Counted from the first letter of the stretch, positions 21,792 to 30,747 are shown. The stretch: 64,000 nucleotides of DNA from Acinetobacter modestus (GCF_014636095.1 NZ_BMDV01000004.1:1-64000), one strand, 5' to 3'. Made by a program: numbers and translations. The notes: generated by a model not told the origin, from the letters alone.

Positions 21792-22157
21792 TCAATTTGC
21801 CCAGAAAATCTGGATACCCCAGATTGCGTACACGAACACTGAAATAATGACAGCTGTAGTGAGTACAAGGCGTAAACCTGAAGCCGAAGGACCCATTTGA
21901 CGAGTCGTTACATAATCAGTAAAGACTTGCCACATACCAATCCAAGCATGAGCAACGAGTGACAATACTGCCAATAAAGAGAAAATCTTCATTGGTAGAG
22001 TCAACATAAAGCCAGCCCACTGTTCGTAACCGAATCCGCTATTACACAAGATCCAACCGAACATCACCACAGTGTAAGCAGCCAAAACTACAGCACTGAC
22101 ACGCTGGATATACCAATCGCGAGAACCTGAACCTGTTAAACCTGTAGCACTTTTCAT
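21792..22157 (-). CDS. sdhD: Succinate dehydrogenase membrane anchor subunit SdhD
   Basis: 121 residues from the preferred start, with three hydrophobic helices (about 18-40, 55-78 and 88-112). It anchors SdhAB and helps form the quinone site. I place the start at the ATG at 22157, because its TGATG overlap with the sdhC stop suggests translational coupling and MKSATGLTGSGSRDWYIQR aligns with the start of other SdhD proteins. An upstream in-frame ATG at 22172 would add five residues and lacks a clear ribosome-binding site. Confidence 0.9.
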   Translation of the reverse strand: MKSATGLTGSGSRDWYIQRVSAVVLAAYTVVMFGWILCNSGFGYEQWAGFMLTLPMKIFSLLAVLSLVAHAWIGMWQVFTDYVTTRQMGPSASGLRLVLTTAVIISVFVYAIWGIQIFWAN

Positions 22158-22558
22158 CAGAACATAATCCATACAAATGCCGCGAGAATACCGATCGCAG
22201 ACAAAATCAATGAAATAGTAGCTGCAATACGACCGCTTTGAAGTTCCTCAGCAAAACCAAGATCAGCAAGTAAATGCTTTACCCCTGCAATGAAGTGAAA
22301 AATTAAGCCAGCTACAAATACCCATACGATGAAACGTACACAGATATTTCCGAAAACGACATTTTTAACGTAGTCAAATCCTTCTGGTGAAGATAAAGAT
22401 TTATCCAAAATCCATAAAAGAACAGCGACTAATAAGAAAACGATTACACCTGATAAACGGTGTAGAATTGATGCAATAGCCACGGGTGAGCGTAAATTTA
22501 CCGCTAACACCTGACCCATGGACAAATTGACAGGTCTGTTGCTTTTCACAGCGGGCAT
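22157..22558 (-). CDS. sdhC: Succinate dehydrogenase cytochrome b556 subunit SdhC
   Basis: A 133-residue membrane subunit with three helices (about 25-52, 70-98 and 108-132). The N-terminal NRPVNLSM and SILHRLSGV (quinone-site Ser and Arg region) and HFIAGVKHLLAD, with heme ligand His 88, are the family signatures. It is the first gene of sdhCDAB. The Shine-Dalgarno is unusual: AGG abuts the ATG, and a better GGAG about 14 bases upstream lies in a small hairpin (22571-22586), so initiation may be modulated. Confidence 0.95.
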   Translation of the reverse strand: MPAVKSNRPVNLSMGQVLAVNLRSPVAIASILHRLSGVIVFLLVAVLLWILDKSLSSPEGFDYVKNVVFGNICVRFIVWVFVAGLIFHFIAGVKHLLADLGFAEELQSGRIAATISLILSAIGILAAFVWIMF

Positions 22559-22570
22559 CCTGTAGGTAGA

Positions 22571-22586
22571 AACTCCATCCGGAGTT
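22571..22586 (-). promoter_or_regulatory. Small hairpin in the sdhC leader
   Basis: AACTCC/GGAGTT with a 4-base loop, 13 bases upstream of the sdhC ATG, sequesters the only GGAG sequence near the start. A structural observation only. Confidence 0.4.
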
Positions 22587-23131
22587 TGTTTGAATTAATT
22601 CAAAGGAAAGCTGGCATAGTCAGGCAAGCATAATGCACGCCCAACCTATATAACGACAACGAATTATAAAACGTGAAATATCAAAATACAAACAATCAGT
22701 TTTCGCTTTAGTCGAAAATGCAATGAAATAAGAATCATTCACATTTAATACGTATGTAAGCTGCGCTTGAAACCGCAATAAAACCCAATATATTACTGTT
22801 ATATAAAAATAAAATATGAGTTATTATTTTTTAGTTTACTTAATTTTTTGTCAAAATTATTTCTAATATATTTCAATAACACTCAGCTTAATGTATAAAA
22901 ATTAATCAAAAACTACAATCTTAAATATAGGCGAAAATAATACCCCTCATTTATATATTAAATATCAGGGATCAATAATCTGTTTCCTCATACCAGATAC
23001 TCATAAAAAATAAGCTATTTTTTATACAATTAATCGCACCATAATGAATCAATTATGACTCGATATATAAAACTTTTAATCTATTTTTTAATGGATAGTT
23101 AATTCTAGACCCTGAGATATATAGGCTTTTG

Positions 23132-23218
23132 AATTGTGGTAAGTATTTATTTTTTAAGCACCAAAATATAACTCGAATAAAAATTTACTTACAATTGTAC
23201 TGGTGCTTCATTTTTTTT
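23132..23218 (+). ncRNA. Candidate switch-like or small RNA upstream of gltA
   Basis: Two complementary segment pairs interleave. AATTGT-GG-TAAGTATTTATTTTT (about 23132-23155) can pair with AAAAATTTACTTACAATT (about 23180-23196). AAGCACCA (23156-23163) pairs perfectly with TGGTGCTT (23201-23208), which is followed by CA and T8, as in an intrinsic terminator. The two helices cannot easily coexist because only about four bases would have to bridge the long first helix. This suggests a terminator/antiterminator choice or a small RNA ending at 23218. No known family is recognised, and the 5' end is guessed. Confidence 0.35.
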
Positions 23219-23340
23219 ATGCACCTCAAACCTGATTTGACATATTATACTCGACCGATGCTGTGATTTTACTCAATTTTTTCTTTGATACTGAATGACT
23301 AATTGACTGCAATAACGTTATTTTTTATCCCTAAGTATAA

Positions 23341-23368
23341 TTGACAAAATTTTAGTAGCCACTAATCT
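23341..23368 (+). promoter_or_regulatory. Candidate gltA promoter
   Basis: TTGACA (23341-23346), 16 bases, then TAATCT (23363-23368). The predicted start near 23375 gives a leader of about 85 bases before the gltA ATG. Confidence 0.5.
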
Positions 23369-23458
23369 TATAGCAAATTTTGACACCGTCTGATTCGCAC
23401 ATGACAAGATTAGGATTTCGAGTCAGATAATCATTCACCAGGACAGGAGATCTATTGA

Positions 23459-24733
23459 ATGTCTGCAGCAACTGGCAAAAAAGCCGTATTACAGCTTGAT
23501 GGCAAAGAAATTGAATTACCAATTTACAGCGGCACATTGGGCCCAGATGTAATTGACGTTAAAGATGTATTAGCATCTGGTCATTTTACTTTCGATCCTG
23601 GTTTTATGGCGACAGCTGCTTGCGAATCTAAGATCACATTCATTGATGGTGACAAAGGTGTGTTATTACACCGTGGCTATCCGATTGATCAATTAGCGAC
23701 TCAAGCAGACTATTTAGAAACTTGCTACTTATTATTAAATGGCGAGCTTCCAAATGCTGAACAGAAAGCAGAATTTGATGCTAAAGTTCGCAACCACACT
23801 ATGGTTCATGACCAAGTAAGCCGTTTCTTCAATGGTTTCCGTCGTGATGCTCACCCTATGGCAATCATGGTTGGTGTAGTAGGTGCATTATCTGCGTTTT
23901 ATCACAACGGTTTAGACATCGAAGATGTTAACCATCGTGAAATTACTGCAATTCGCTTAATCGCGAAAATCCCTACGCTTGCAGCGTGGAGCTATAAGTA
24001 CACTGTAGGTCAACCATTCATTTACCCACGTAATGACTTAGGTTATGCAGAAAACTTCTTGCATATGATGTTTGCAACTCCTGCTGATCGTGACTACAAA
24101 GTAAATCCTGTTCTTGCACGTGCAATGGATCGTATCTTTACGCTTCATGCTGACCACGAGCAAAATGCATCTACGTCTACAGTTCGTCTTGCTGGTTCTA
24201 CTGGTGCGAACCCGTATGCATGTATCTCTGCTGGTATCTCTGCACTTTGGGGACCTGCTCACGGTGGTGCAAACGAAGCTGTACTTAAAATGTTAGATGA
24301 AATTGGTAGCGTAGAAAACGTTGCTGAATTCATGGAAAAAGTGAAGAGCAAAGAAGTTAAACTCATGGGCTTCGGTCACCGTGTTTACAAAAACTTCGAT
24401 CCACGTGCGAAAGTCATGAAACAAACTTGTGACGAAGTACTTGAAGCTTTAGGTATCCAAGATCCACAACTTGCTCTTGCAATGGAACTTGAAAGAATTG
24501 CGCTTTCTGATGAATACTTCATCAAGCGTAACTTGTATCCAAACGTAGACTTCTATTCAGGTATCATCTTAAAAGCGATTGGTATTCCAACAGAAATGTT
24601 TACTGTAATCTTCGCGCTTGCACGTACAGTTGGTTGGATCAGCCACTGGTTAGAAATGCACAGCGGTCCTTACAAGATCGGTCGTCCACGTCAGCTTTAC
24701 ACAGGCTCGACTCAACGCGACATCAAACGTTAA
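23459..24733 (+). CDS. gltA: Citrate synthase (type II)
   Basis: A 424-residue enzyme condensing acetyl-CoA with oxaloacetate, the first TCA step. Active-site regions are intact: [25 protein letters not shown] (catalytic His) and [14 protein letters not shown] (His and Asp). The length and N-terminal beta-rich segment (about 1-65) fit the large hexameric, NADH-sensitive type of Gram-negative bacteria. CAGGAGA nine bases before the ATG is a strong ribosome-binding site. It is divergent from sdhCDAB and closed by its own terminator. Confidence 0.97.
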   Translation: MSAATGKKAVLQLDGKEIELPIYSGTLGPDVIDVKDVLASGHFTFDPGFMATAACESKITFIDGDKGVLLHRGYPIDQLATQADYLETCYLLLNGELPNAEQKAEFDAKVRNHTMVHDQVSRFFNGFRRDAHPMAIMVGVVGALSAFYHNGLDIEDVNHREITAIRLIAKIPTLAAWSYKYTVGQPFIYPRNDLGYAENFLHMMFATPADRDYKVNPVLARAMDRIFTLHADHEQNASTSTVRLAGSTGANPYACISAGISALWGPAHGGANEAVLKMLDEIGSVENVAEFMEKVKSKEVKLMGFGHRVYKNFDPRAKVMKQTCDEVLEALGIQDPQLALAMELERIALSDEYFIKRNLYPNVDFYSGIILKAIGIPTEMFTVIFALARTVGWISHWLEMHSGPYKIGRPRQLYTGSTQRDIKR

Positions 24734-24755
24734 TTTTATTTTTAAAATTAATGTT

Positions 24756-24783
24756 AAAAAAGCTGCCAAATGGCAGCTTTTTT
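24756..24783 (+). terminator. Terminator of gltA
   Basis: Stem AAAAAAGCTGCCA / TGGCAGCTTTTTT with a minimal loop and terminal T run, 22 bases after the gltA stop. Confidence 0.92.
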
Positions 24784-24810
24784 ATTAGAAACAGTATTCA
24801 TCAAAATGAA

Positions 24811-25476
24811 TTAACGCCCCCAATCCACATCTTTAGCATATGGTTCGACCATTTTAATACGCTTTACATTTTCTTTTTCAATTTGAGTCAAACGTGCATC
24901 TACATTTAGATAACATGGCATATACCAATCATATTGTGAGAAAGTGATCGCCCATTTTTTATTTTGAAAAGCATATCCATGACGTGCATAAATTTCATTG
25001 CGCATATATTGCAATTGACCTAAAGGTACTTGTAAATCAGCATCTTTTAACAAACGCAGAGAAGCATCAGGAAATTCCCCTTGCTCTTTTGCATATTTAC
25101 ATTGCTGTGCATTTAAACTAAAAAATTTAGGTTTTACCGTTTGAGTTGCAGACGACCATTGCGCTTCAATCGGTGAAGTATTCCCCTTATAATTCAATAC
25201 GAATCGACCAACATCCACACCCCGCCCAACTTCATTCAAGGTTAATGTATAATTTGAATCAGTTTGCTTTATTTTCCCTTTAAAATTTAATTGCTTACCA
25301 TTCAAAAAACTATAGCCAGTAACATCATTACCTTTTTGCTGCATAAACAAAGAAATTTTTTGTTCATCGTTATATAACCCTGTCCATGAAGGTGCTATTT
25401 GAGCGGGTTGTGCTAAAGTCAGGGTAGTGCTTGATAAAATAGCAATCGCAATTAATAATTGTTTAGGCTTATTCAT
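24811..25476 (-). CDS. Secreted YARHG-domain protein
   Basis: 221 residues with a clear Sec signal peptide (LLIAIAILSSTTLTLAQ, about 7-23). The C-terminal YARHG domain has the namesake sequence in MRNEIYARHGYAF, followed by FSQYDWYMPCYLN (about 160-210). The middle (about 30-120) is a beta-rich domain. YARHG domains are found in extracytoplasmic proteins; function unknown. GAGA eight bases before the ATG supports the start. It converges with gltA. Confidence 0.8.
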   Translation of the reverse strand: MNKPKQLLIAIAILSSTTLTLAQPAQIAPSWTGLYNDEQKISLFMQQKGNDVTGYSFLNGKQLNFKGKIKQTDSNYTLTLNEVGRGVDVGRFVLNYKGNTSPIEAQWSSATQTVKPKFFSLNAQQCKYAKEQGEFPDASLRLLKDADLQVPLGQLQYMRNEIYARHGYAFQNKKWAITFSQYDWYMPCYLNVDARLTQIEKENVKRIKMVEPYAKDVDWGR

Positions 25477-25544
25477 TTTAATGTTCTCATCTAAAAAACT
25501 ATTTCAATTATTTTGCTTGCACAGCATAACAGTGATCAATATTT

Positions 25545-26201
25545 ATGTGGAAAATACTCAACCGATTCTCTCAATTGATCATCATATTAGTTTTCGGCTA
25601 TCTATCTTGGTTAATGCTTAAAATCTGCCTGAATTATTTCCCTTGGTCAGATAGCACCAATTTTTTAGTTCTTAAGCAAGATGTCGTACATTCTCAGCCT
25701 TGGCGCTTTGCATTTCAAACTCATGTTATCACTAGCAGCTTGGTATTATTGGCGGGTTTTACCCAATTCTCACATTCAATTCGTAACAACACACCACGTT
25801 TACATCGCTATGCGGGCTGGCTTTATATTATTGCAACACTTGGAGCCGCCTTGCCTAGCGGCTTCATTCTTGCAATCTCAGCAAATGGAGGTCTAACTAC
25901 TCAAATCTGCTTTGTCATTCTTGGATTATTATGGGGGACAAGTACCCTATTTGCACTTTATTATGCTTTTGAAAAAAAATGGATTGCACATCGTAACTGG
26001 ATGATTCGAAGTTTTGCTTTAGCCTTATCTGCATTAAGCTTGAGAACATGGAAACTTGCACTTTACCAAATTCAACCCTATTGGGATTGGCTTACACCAA
26101 TCCACATTTATCAGCTTGAAGCATGGTTAGGCTGGACGATAAATGTATTAATTGCTGAAATAGTTATTTATTGGCTAACTTTTCGTAAAAAATCTTTTTA
26201 G
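25545..26201 (+). CDS. DUF2306 integral membrane protein
   Basis: 218 residues with about six membrane helices (about 7-32, 58-78, 90-112, 118-142, 150-170, 192-212). LHRYAGWLYI and HRNWMIRSFALALSALSLR are characteristic of DUF2306 proteins, whose conserved His and Arg residues face the membrane interface. The function is unknown. The ATG has no obvious Shine-Dalgarno. The stop codon overlaps the stop of the convergent DUF1289 gene. Confidence 0.8.
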   Translation: MWKILNRFSQLIIILVFGYLSWLMLKICLNYFPWSDSTNFLVLKQDVVHSQPWRFAFQTHVITSSLVLLAGFTQFSHSIRNNTPRLHRYAGWLYIIATLGAALPSGFILAISANGGLTTQICFVILGLLWGTSTLFALYYAFEKKWIAHRNWMIRSFALALSALSLRTWKLALYQIQPYWDWLTPIHIYQLEAWLGWTINVLIAEIVIYWLTFRKKSF

Positions 26202-26689
26202 ATCTCATCTTCTTCTAGGGCACGTAACAAGGTTGCACTGATACCATCTGCACGTAACCATGCCAATTCATAACTCGCCTTAGCCAAAGCCAACACACGA
26301 CGCTCAAACTCATCCCAAATTGGTTTAACCTGTGAATCTGTAATACCAAGCCCACTATCATGTGCCAAATGCTTATTCTTCTCGCAAATTTTCAAAGCAT
26401 GATACAACTTCCGCCCTGTAGTGGCTGTCTCTAAGACACGAATATGTTTACTGTGAATAAAACCTTCAATATGTTGTAGATTTGCATGAGGTAGCAAAGG
26501 CACTAATATTTGATTCAATTGTGCATCCAATCGTCTCCAAACCATGAGTCTTTGCTCAGGCGTGTAGGTGTTCCACTGAATCACTTCATGATTAAAACGG
26601 CGACAACCACGACAAACCAGATCACCAAATACCGTTGAGCAACGTCCTGCACAGGGGGTCAATGATGGAATTCGACGATCGTTACTCAA
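26198..26689 (-). CDS. DUF1289 family protein (Cys-rich Fe-S-type motif)
   Basis: 163 residues with the DUF1289 signature at the N-terminus: TPCAGRCSTVFGDLVCRGC (four Cys) followed by RRFNHEVIQWNTYTPEQR. Such domains probably bind a metal or cluster; function unknown. An extra C-terminal half (about 70-163), mainly helical, is longer than in minimal family members. I place the start at a TTG (26689), because AAAGGAG sits six bases before it. The ATG seven codons upstream (26710) has no ribosome-binding site and would include that AAAGGAG within the coding sequence. Confidence 0.75.
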   Translation of the reverse strand: MSNDRRIPSLTPCAGRCSTVFGDLVCRGCRRFNHEVIQWNTYTPEQRLMVWRRLDAQLNQILVPLLPHANLQHIEGFIHSKHIRVLETATTGRKLYHALKICEKNKHLAHDSGLGITDSQVKPIWDEFERRVLALAKASYELAWLRADGISATLLRALEEDEI

Positions 26690-26798
26690 AACCAACTCCT
26701 TTAAAACCATATTTGTTTTATGGCTTTCTCGCTTATTTTCAGATTTCGCGCTAAAATGTGCGCCTTATTTTTCTATCTTAATACATTTGGAGTTATCC

Positions 26799-27731
26799 AT
26801 GAACGCTACTGTAGAACAGCTTGCACCTGTAGAACAGCAAGCGACCAATAATTGGGTTGTTGCGGCACTATATCAATTTAAAGAAGTTTCAGATGCAGCA
26901 GACCTGCAACAACGTCTTTTGAACTTAGTGAAGAGCATCAATTTATGTGGAACTCTGATTGTAGCGTCTGAAGGAATTAATGGAACTGTTGCTGGCGACC
27001 GTGCCGCGATTGATACCGTTCATCAATTCCTTTTAAACGAAGGGTTTAATGCAATGGAATATAAAGAGTCTGAAAGCTCTGAAAAACCATTCCGTAAAAT
27101 GAAAATTAAACTTAAAAATGAAATTGTCACTTTAGGTGTCGAAGTGAAGCCACGTGATTTAGTGGGCCACTATCTTGATCCTCAAGAATGGAATGATCTG
27201 ATTAGTCGTGATGACGTGATCCTGATCGACACTCGCAATGACTATGAATACAAAGCTGGTACATTTAAAGGTGCGATTGATCCGAAAACTGAAAGTTTCC
27301 GTGAATTTCCTGAATATGTAAAACAAAACCTTGAACAACATAAAGATAAAAAAATTGCGATGTTCTGTACGGGCGGTATTCGTTGCGAGAAATCAACTTC
27401 TCTACTTCTACAAGAAGGCTTTAATGAAGTTTACCATCTTAAAGGCGGTATTTTAAAATATCTAGAAGAAACCCCTGCCGAAGAAAGTATGTGGGAAGGT
27501 GAATGCTTCGTATTTGATGGTCGTACGGCGGTGACTCACGGCGTTGAAGAAGGTGAAAATATTAAGTGTCACGCTTGTGGATGGCCACTTACTAAGGTTG
27601 AAGCTGAATTACCAAGCTATGAACACGGCGTGTCTTGTGTTTACTGTATTGATAAAACTACGGATAAACAAAAAGCTGGCTTCCGTATGCGTCAGTCACA
27701 AATTGCAGCGGCAAAACGCAAACGCCTATAA
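26799..27731 (+). CDS. trhO: tRNA uridine(34) hydroxylase TrhO (rhodanese family)
   Basis: 310 residues, YceA family, which with molecular oxygen makes 5-hydroxyuridine at position 34 of several tRNAs. An N-terminal ferredoxin-like domain (about 20-110) precedes a rhodanese domain (about 125-225) with active-site Cys 190 in FCTGGIRCEK, then a C-terminal Cys-rich region (CHACGWPL, VSCVYC). TTGGAG six bases before the ATG at 26799 is the ribosome-binding site, so the in-frame TTG four codons upstream is unlikely to be the start. Confidence 0.93.
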   Translation: MNATVEQLAPVEQQATNNWVVAALYQFKEVSDAADLQQRLLNLVKSINLCGTLIVASEGINGTVAGDRAAIDTVHQFLLNEGFNAMEYKESESSEKPFRKMKIKLKNEIVTLGVEVKPRDLVGHYLDPQEWNDLISRDDVILIDTRNDYEYKAGTFKGAIDPKTESFREFPEYVKQNLEQHKDKKIAMFCTGGIRCEKSTSLLLQEGFNEVYHLKGGILKYLEETPAEESMWEGECFVFDGRTAVTHGVEEGENIKCHACGWPLTKVEAELPSYEHGVSCVYCIDKTTDKQKAGFRMRQSQIAAAKRKRL

Positions 27732-27750
27732 ATTAGTATAAAGATTTAAT

Positions 27751-27782
27751 AAAAAGCCTTAGCTCAAACTAAGGCTTTTTTT
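27751..27782 (+). terminator. Terminator of trhO
   Basis: Perfect 12-bp stem AAAAAGCCTTAG / CTAAGGCTTTTT with a 6-base loop and T run, 20 bases after the stop. Confidence 0.92.
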
Positions 27783-27877
27783 ATTTTAATCATCAAGATT
27801 ATTAACCAATACATCATTGAGAGTTATTTAGACAACCATTATTCTAACCCCTAACTCACAAATCACATTTAGGCGCT

Positions 27878-28489
27878 ATGGGACTGGAAGACTGGGTATT
27901 ATCCATCATGGAGAAACTAGGATACTTAGGTATCGCATTTTTAATGTTTCTTGATAATATTTTCCCACCGATTCCATCCGAAATCATTATGCCATCCGCT
28001 GGTTATACTGCAGCAAAAAGTGAACTGACTTTAATCGGAGTGATTATTGCTGGTAGTATCGGCTCACTTCTAGCCGCGGCATTGCTGTATTGGATTGGTA
28101 GAAAAATTCCGCAACACCACCTTTTTACTCTTGTCGAACGCTACGGAAAATACCTCCGTATTAGTGTTGCTGATCTTGAAAAATCATTAGTTTGGTTTGA
28201 AAAATATGGGCATAGGATCGTTTTTTTTGGTCGTATGGTACCTGCAGTTCGCTCTTTAATTAGTATCCCAGCAGGTATGAGCAAAATGCCTTTTAGTAAG
28301 TTTATGGCTTATAGTGCTGCAGGTACAATCCTTTGGACCACGCTACTTGCCTATGTTGGTTATCATTTTAGTGAAAATCCAGCATTGATGAGTGCTATTA
28401 CACAACGTATTGGCACTATTATTTTAGCTATTGCAATAGCATACGTACTTTGGTTCTTAATCAAGAAATTCTATTTATCAAAAAAATAG
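27878..28489 (+). CDS. DedA-family membrane protein
   Basis: 203 residues, SNARE-associated/VTT domain, with about five membrane helices. Conserved family motifs include DNIFPPIPSEIIMPSAGY (about 27-44), GR in FFGRMVPAVRSLISIPAG (about 118-135) and FMAYSAAGTILWT. DedA proteins support membrane homeostasis and are proposed undecaprenyl-phosphate or phospholipid flippases. Which paralog this is cannot be decided. It stands alone between the trhO terminator and tpm, with 47 bases to tpm, so read-through is possible. Confidence 0.88.
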   Translation: MGLEDWVLSIMEKLGYLGIAFLMFLDNIFPPIPSEIIMPSAGYTAAKSELTLIGVIIAGSIGSLLAAALLYWIGRKIPQHHLFTLVERYGKYLRISVADLEKSLVWFEKYGHRIVFFGRMVPAVRSLISIPAGMSKMPFSKFMAYSAAGTILWTTLLAYVGYHFSENPALMSAITQRIGTIILAIAIAYVLWFLIKKFYLSKK

Positions 28490-28536
28490 TAGATGACATT
28501 TTCAACTCTATTTAAATGAATACTGAGGTTCAAATA

Positions 28537-29175
28537 ATGCAACATGATTTTTGGCATGACAAATGGCAAAACAATAATATTGGTTTTCATCAAGACCAAC
28601 CTCACGCCCTACTAACCCAATATTTTAGATCATTAGATTTAAAGCCTCATGCACGTATTTTTGTTCCACTTTGTGGTAAAAGTTTAGATATAAACTGGCT
28701 AATAAATCAGGGTTATCAAATAGTTGGCATTGATCTTAGCCCTATTGCAATCCAAGATCTTATTTCAAATTTAGGATTGAGCTTTAAAGAGGCACAATCA
28801 GGTGAATTGACTCACTATCAACATCCTCAAATTGAATTATTCGTTGGTGATTTTTTCCAGTTAACAGCACAACAACTTGGAGATATAGATGCTGTTTACG
28901 ATCGAGCTGCTCTAATCGCTCTTCCACCACAAATGCGAAGCCAATACACACAACATTTGTTAGAAATTACAAAACAAGCACCTCAGCTACTAATTAACCT
29001 TGAATATGATCAGAACTTACTTAAAGGACCACCATTCTCCGTTCCTAAAGATGAATTAACAAAGCATTACGCAGAACATTACAATTTTGAATTATTAGCA
29101 ACTGTAACAGAAAATCTTAGAAATAAAGCCACAGCCGATGAAAGTATTTGGCATCTCTGCCGTAAGGAAAAATAA
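28537..29175 (+). CDS. tpm: Thiopurine S-methyltransferase
   Basis: A 212-residue SAM-dependent class I methyltransferase of the TPMT family. Its N-terminus MQHDFWHDKWQNNNIGFHQ matches the family start. The SAM motif I region is RIFVPLCGKSLDINWL (about 45-60), followed by GYQIVGIDLSPIAI. In bacteria the family is linked to methylation of selenium and tellurium compounds; the substrate here is not evident. GAGG before the ATG at 28537 favours this start over the in-frame ATG 21 bases upstream. Confidence 0.9.
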   Translation: MQHDFWHDKWQNNNIGFHQDQPHALLTQYFRSLDLKPHARIFVPLCGKSLDINWLINQGYQIVGIDLSPIAIQDLISNLGLSFKEAQSGELTHYQHPQIELFVGDFFQLTAQQLGDIDAVYDRAALIALPPQMRSQYTQHLLEITKQAPQLLINLEYDQNLLKGPPFSVPKDELTKHYAEHYNFELLATVTENLRNKATADESIWHLCRKEK

Positions 29176-29568
29176 ATTCATAAATGATCTAGACAGAACA
29201 TCAGCTCTGGGGATTGATGATATTCTCCCAGAGTGTTTATCAGTTCAAGTAAGCTAAACTTATCCAATGAAACACATTAAGTTGTTCAATCATTATATTT
29301 AGAATCTTAACAAAGATAGTCAAAATTTAAATTTCTCACAAAAGACCATATTAAAACCAATTTAAAGACTTCACCAACATTAATCTATAATTTAAAATAG
29401 ATTACACAAACTACAATTCATTTTATAAAAATTTAAAAAAACTAAATTATTTCTTTAGTAAAATTATATTTTAAATATCACTAAAATTTTAAATACCACC
29501 AAGCCACAATATTTTTTGAATAAGGCCACTCTAGAACAGCCTTATTCCACACATAAAATTATCAAAAC
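29176..29568. other. AT-rich convergent spacer
   Basis: About 390 bases with no gene. A hairpin CTCTGGG/CCCAGAG (about 29205-29233) may end tpm transcripts, although it has no real T run. The rest is low-complexity A/T. Confidence 0.5.
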
Positions 29569-30504
29569 TTAGTTATATGACATCTGAGTACCTAGACTTT
29601 CAAAGTATATAGTCCCTGTTCCATTCCCACCACCATCACTATTACCTGCTCCCTCAAAGTTAAATGAGAAAATATAGGTACCATCTTTAGAAAAAGTATA
29701 TTTAACCTCAGTATCACATACAGATTTTACATAATTATAGTTATCATCATAAATATATAGATCAGTTGAATAACCACTAACTTTGTTCAAAGTCAAATCA
29801 CTTTCAGCCTCACGACAACGTCTTAATTGTCTATCGGTTAATGGTGTATCTAAAAATACCGACAAGTGAATTGTCTCCCCCGCTTTTGCACTATACTTAA
29901 AGTAATTATAAAAAGAATTATGATTCATCTTGTTTGATGCTTTAACTAAAATTGGATTACTAGGACTTCCTTGCTCACCAACAGGTGCTATAATTGCTGC
30001 GTTACCTTTAACTGCTGCAAAATTTAAAATCCCGTTTCCTCTATAAGCTGGAACCACCTGAAATATTTTTTTATTTGAAGAATCAAATGTATACCTTACA
30101 TCTTCATAACAATTTAATTGCTCTAACTTATTTTTATTATCATACATACGTGTAATTGGATACTCTGTATCAAGATACCCATTCGCTATAGATTCTCTAC
30201 ATCTCCTCCTATTCTGCATAGTGAATGGTAAGTCAAAATTCACCTTTAAAAATATCGTTTCTTTATCAGTACCAGAATATGTAAAATAATTATAAAAATT
30301 ATTAGGCCCAATTAAATACTTTTTGGTACTAATAAGTATTTCAGGATTAACAAGCGTTCCTCCCTTAAGTATTTCATTACCACCTGTAGAAGGTGTATTA
30401 TTATTTGAAGAGGATGAGTTCGAATCATTTGAACCTCCACCACCGCATCCTGCAAGAATTAAAGAAAAAGCCAAAAAAAAATATTTAATTCTATTATTCC
30501 CCAT
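29569..30504 (-). CDS. Lipoprotein with two tandem homologous domains, unknown function
   Basis: A 311-residue predicted lipoprotein. The signal peptide ends in the lipobox LAGC, followed by a Gly/Ser/Asn-rich tether. Two copies of one domain follow. Copy 1 has NPEILISTKKY, NNFYNYFTYSGT, LKVNFDLPFT and RRRCRESIAN; copy 2 has NPILVKASNKM, NSFYNYFKYSAKAGE, LSVFLDTPLT and LRRCREAES. Both end in a YTF..DG/SS-type beta segment. The RRCRE motif and a downstream Cys (about 128 in copy 1) hint at a disulfide in each copy. The fold resembles pre-peptidase C-terminal beta sandwiches, a tentative impression. The ATG at 30504 (AGAG eight bases upstream) is preferred over a GTG three codons earlier. Confidence 0.72.
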   Translation of the reverse strand: MGNNRIKYFFLAFSLILAGCGGGGSNDSNSSSSNNNTPSTGGNEILKGGTLVNPEILISTKKYLIGPNNFYNYFTYSGTDKETIFLKVNFDLPFTMQNRRRCRESIANGYLDTEYPITRMYDNKNKLEQLNCYEDVRYTFDSSNKKIFQVVPAYRGNGILNFAAVKGNAAIIAPVGEQGSPSNPILVKASNKMNHNSFYNYFKYSAKAGETIHLSVFLDTPLTDRQLRRCREAESDLTLNKVSGYSTDLYIYDDNYNYVKSVCDTEVKYTFSKDGTYIFSFNFEGAGNSDGGGNGTGTIYFESLGTQMSYN

Positions 30505-30716
30505 AATCAACACTCTTTATAAAAATTAAAAATAACCACCAATAGAATAATATCAGCACAAGCAAAAAGATAGGATCAAATCATACAATAAAAAATATAA
30601 TAGATTAAGTTAACTCAACATATTAAATACTTTAAAATAAAATCAAAAAAATTAATTATTTTTTTAAAATAAATAATTAATAAAATTAAATATTTATTTT
30701 TATTTATTTAAAAATA

Positions 30717-30747
30717 AAAAAGCCAGTTCATATATGAACTAGCTTTT
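30717..30747 (-). terminator. Terminator after the UPF0149 gene
   Basis: A stem AAAAGC-AGTTCATA / TATGAACT-GCTTTT with one internal mismatch and flanking A/T runs on both sides, so it may work in both directions between the two minus-strand genes. Confidence 0.75.

Larger units (their letters stand above)
22559..23458. other. 900-base divergent sdhC-gltA spacer
   Basis: No coding frame of note and strongly AT-rich. Recognisable parts are the sdhC leader hairpin (22571-22586), a TTTTCG/CGAAAA inverted repeat (22700-22718), a weak Fur-box-like sequence (22724-22742), interleaved RNA stems ending in T8 (about 23132-23218), and a gltA promoter candidate (23341-23368). The stretch 22743-23130 holds nothing I can assign. 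Confidence 0.6.
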
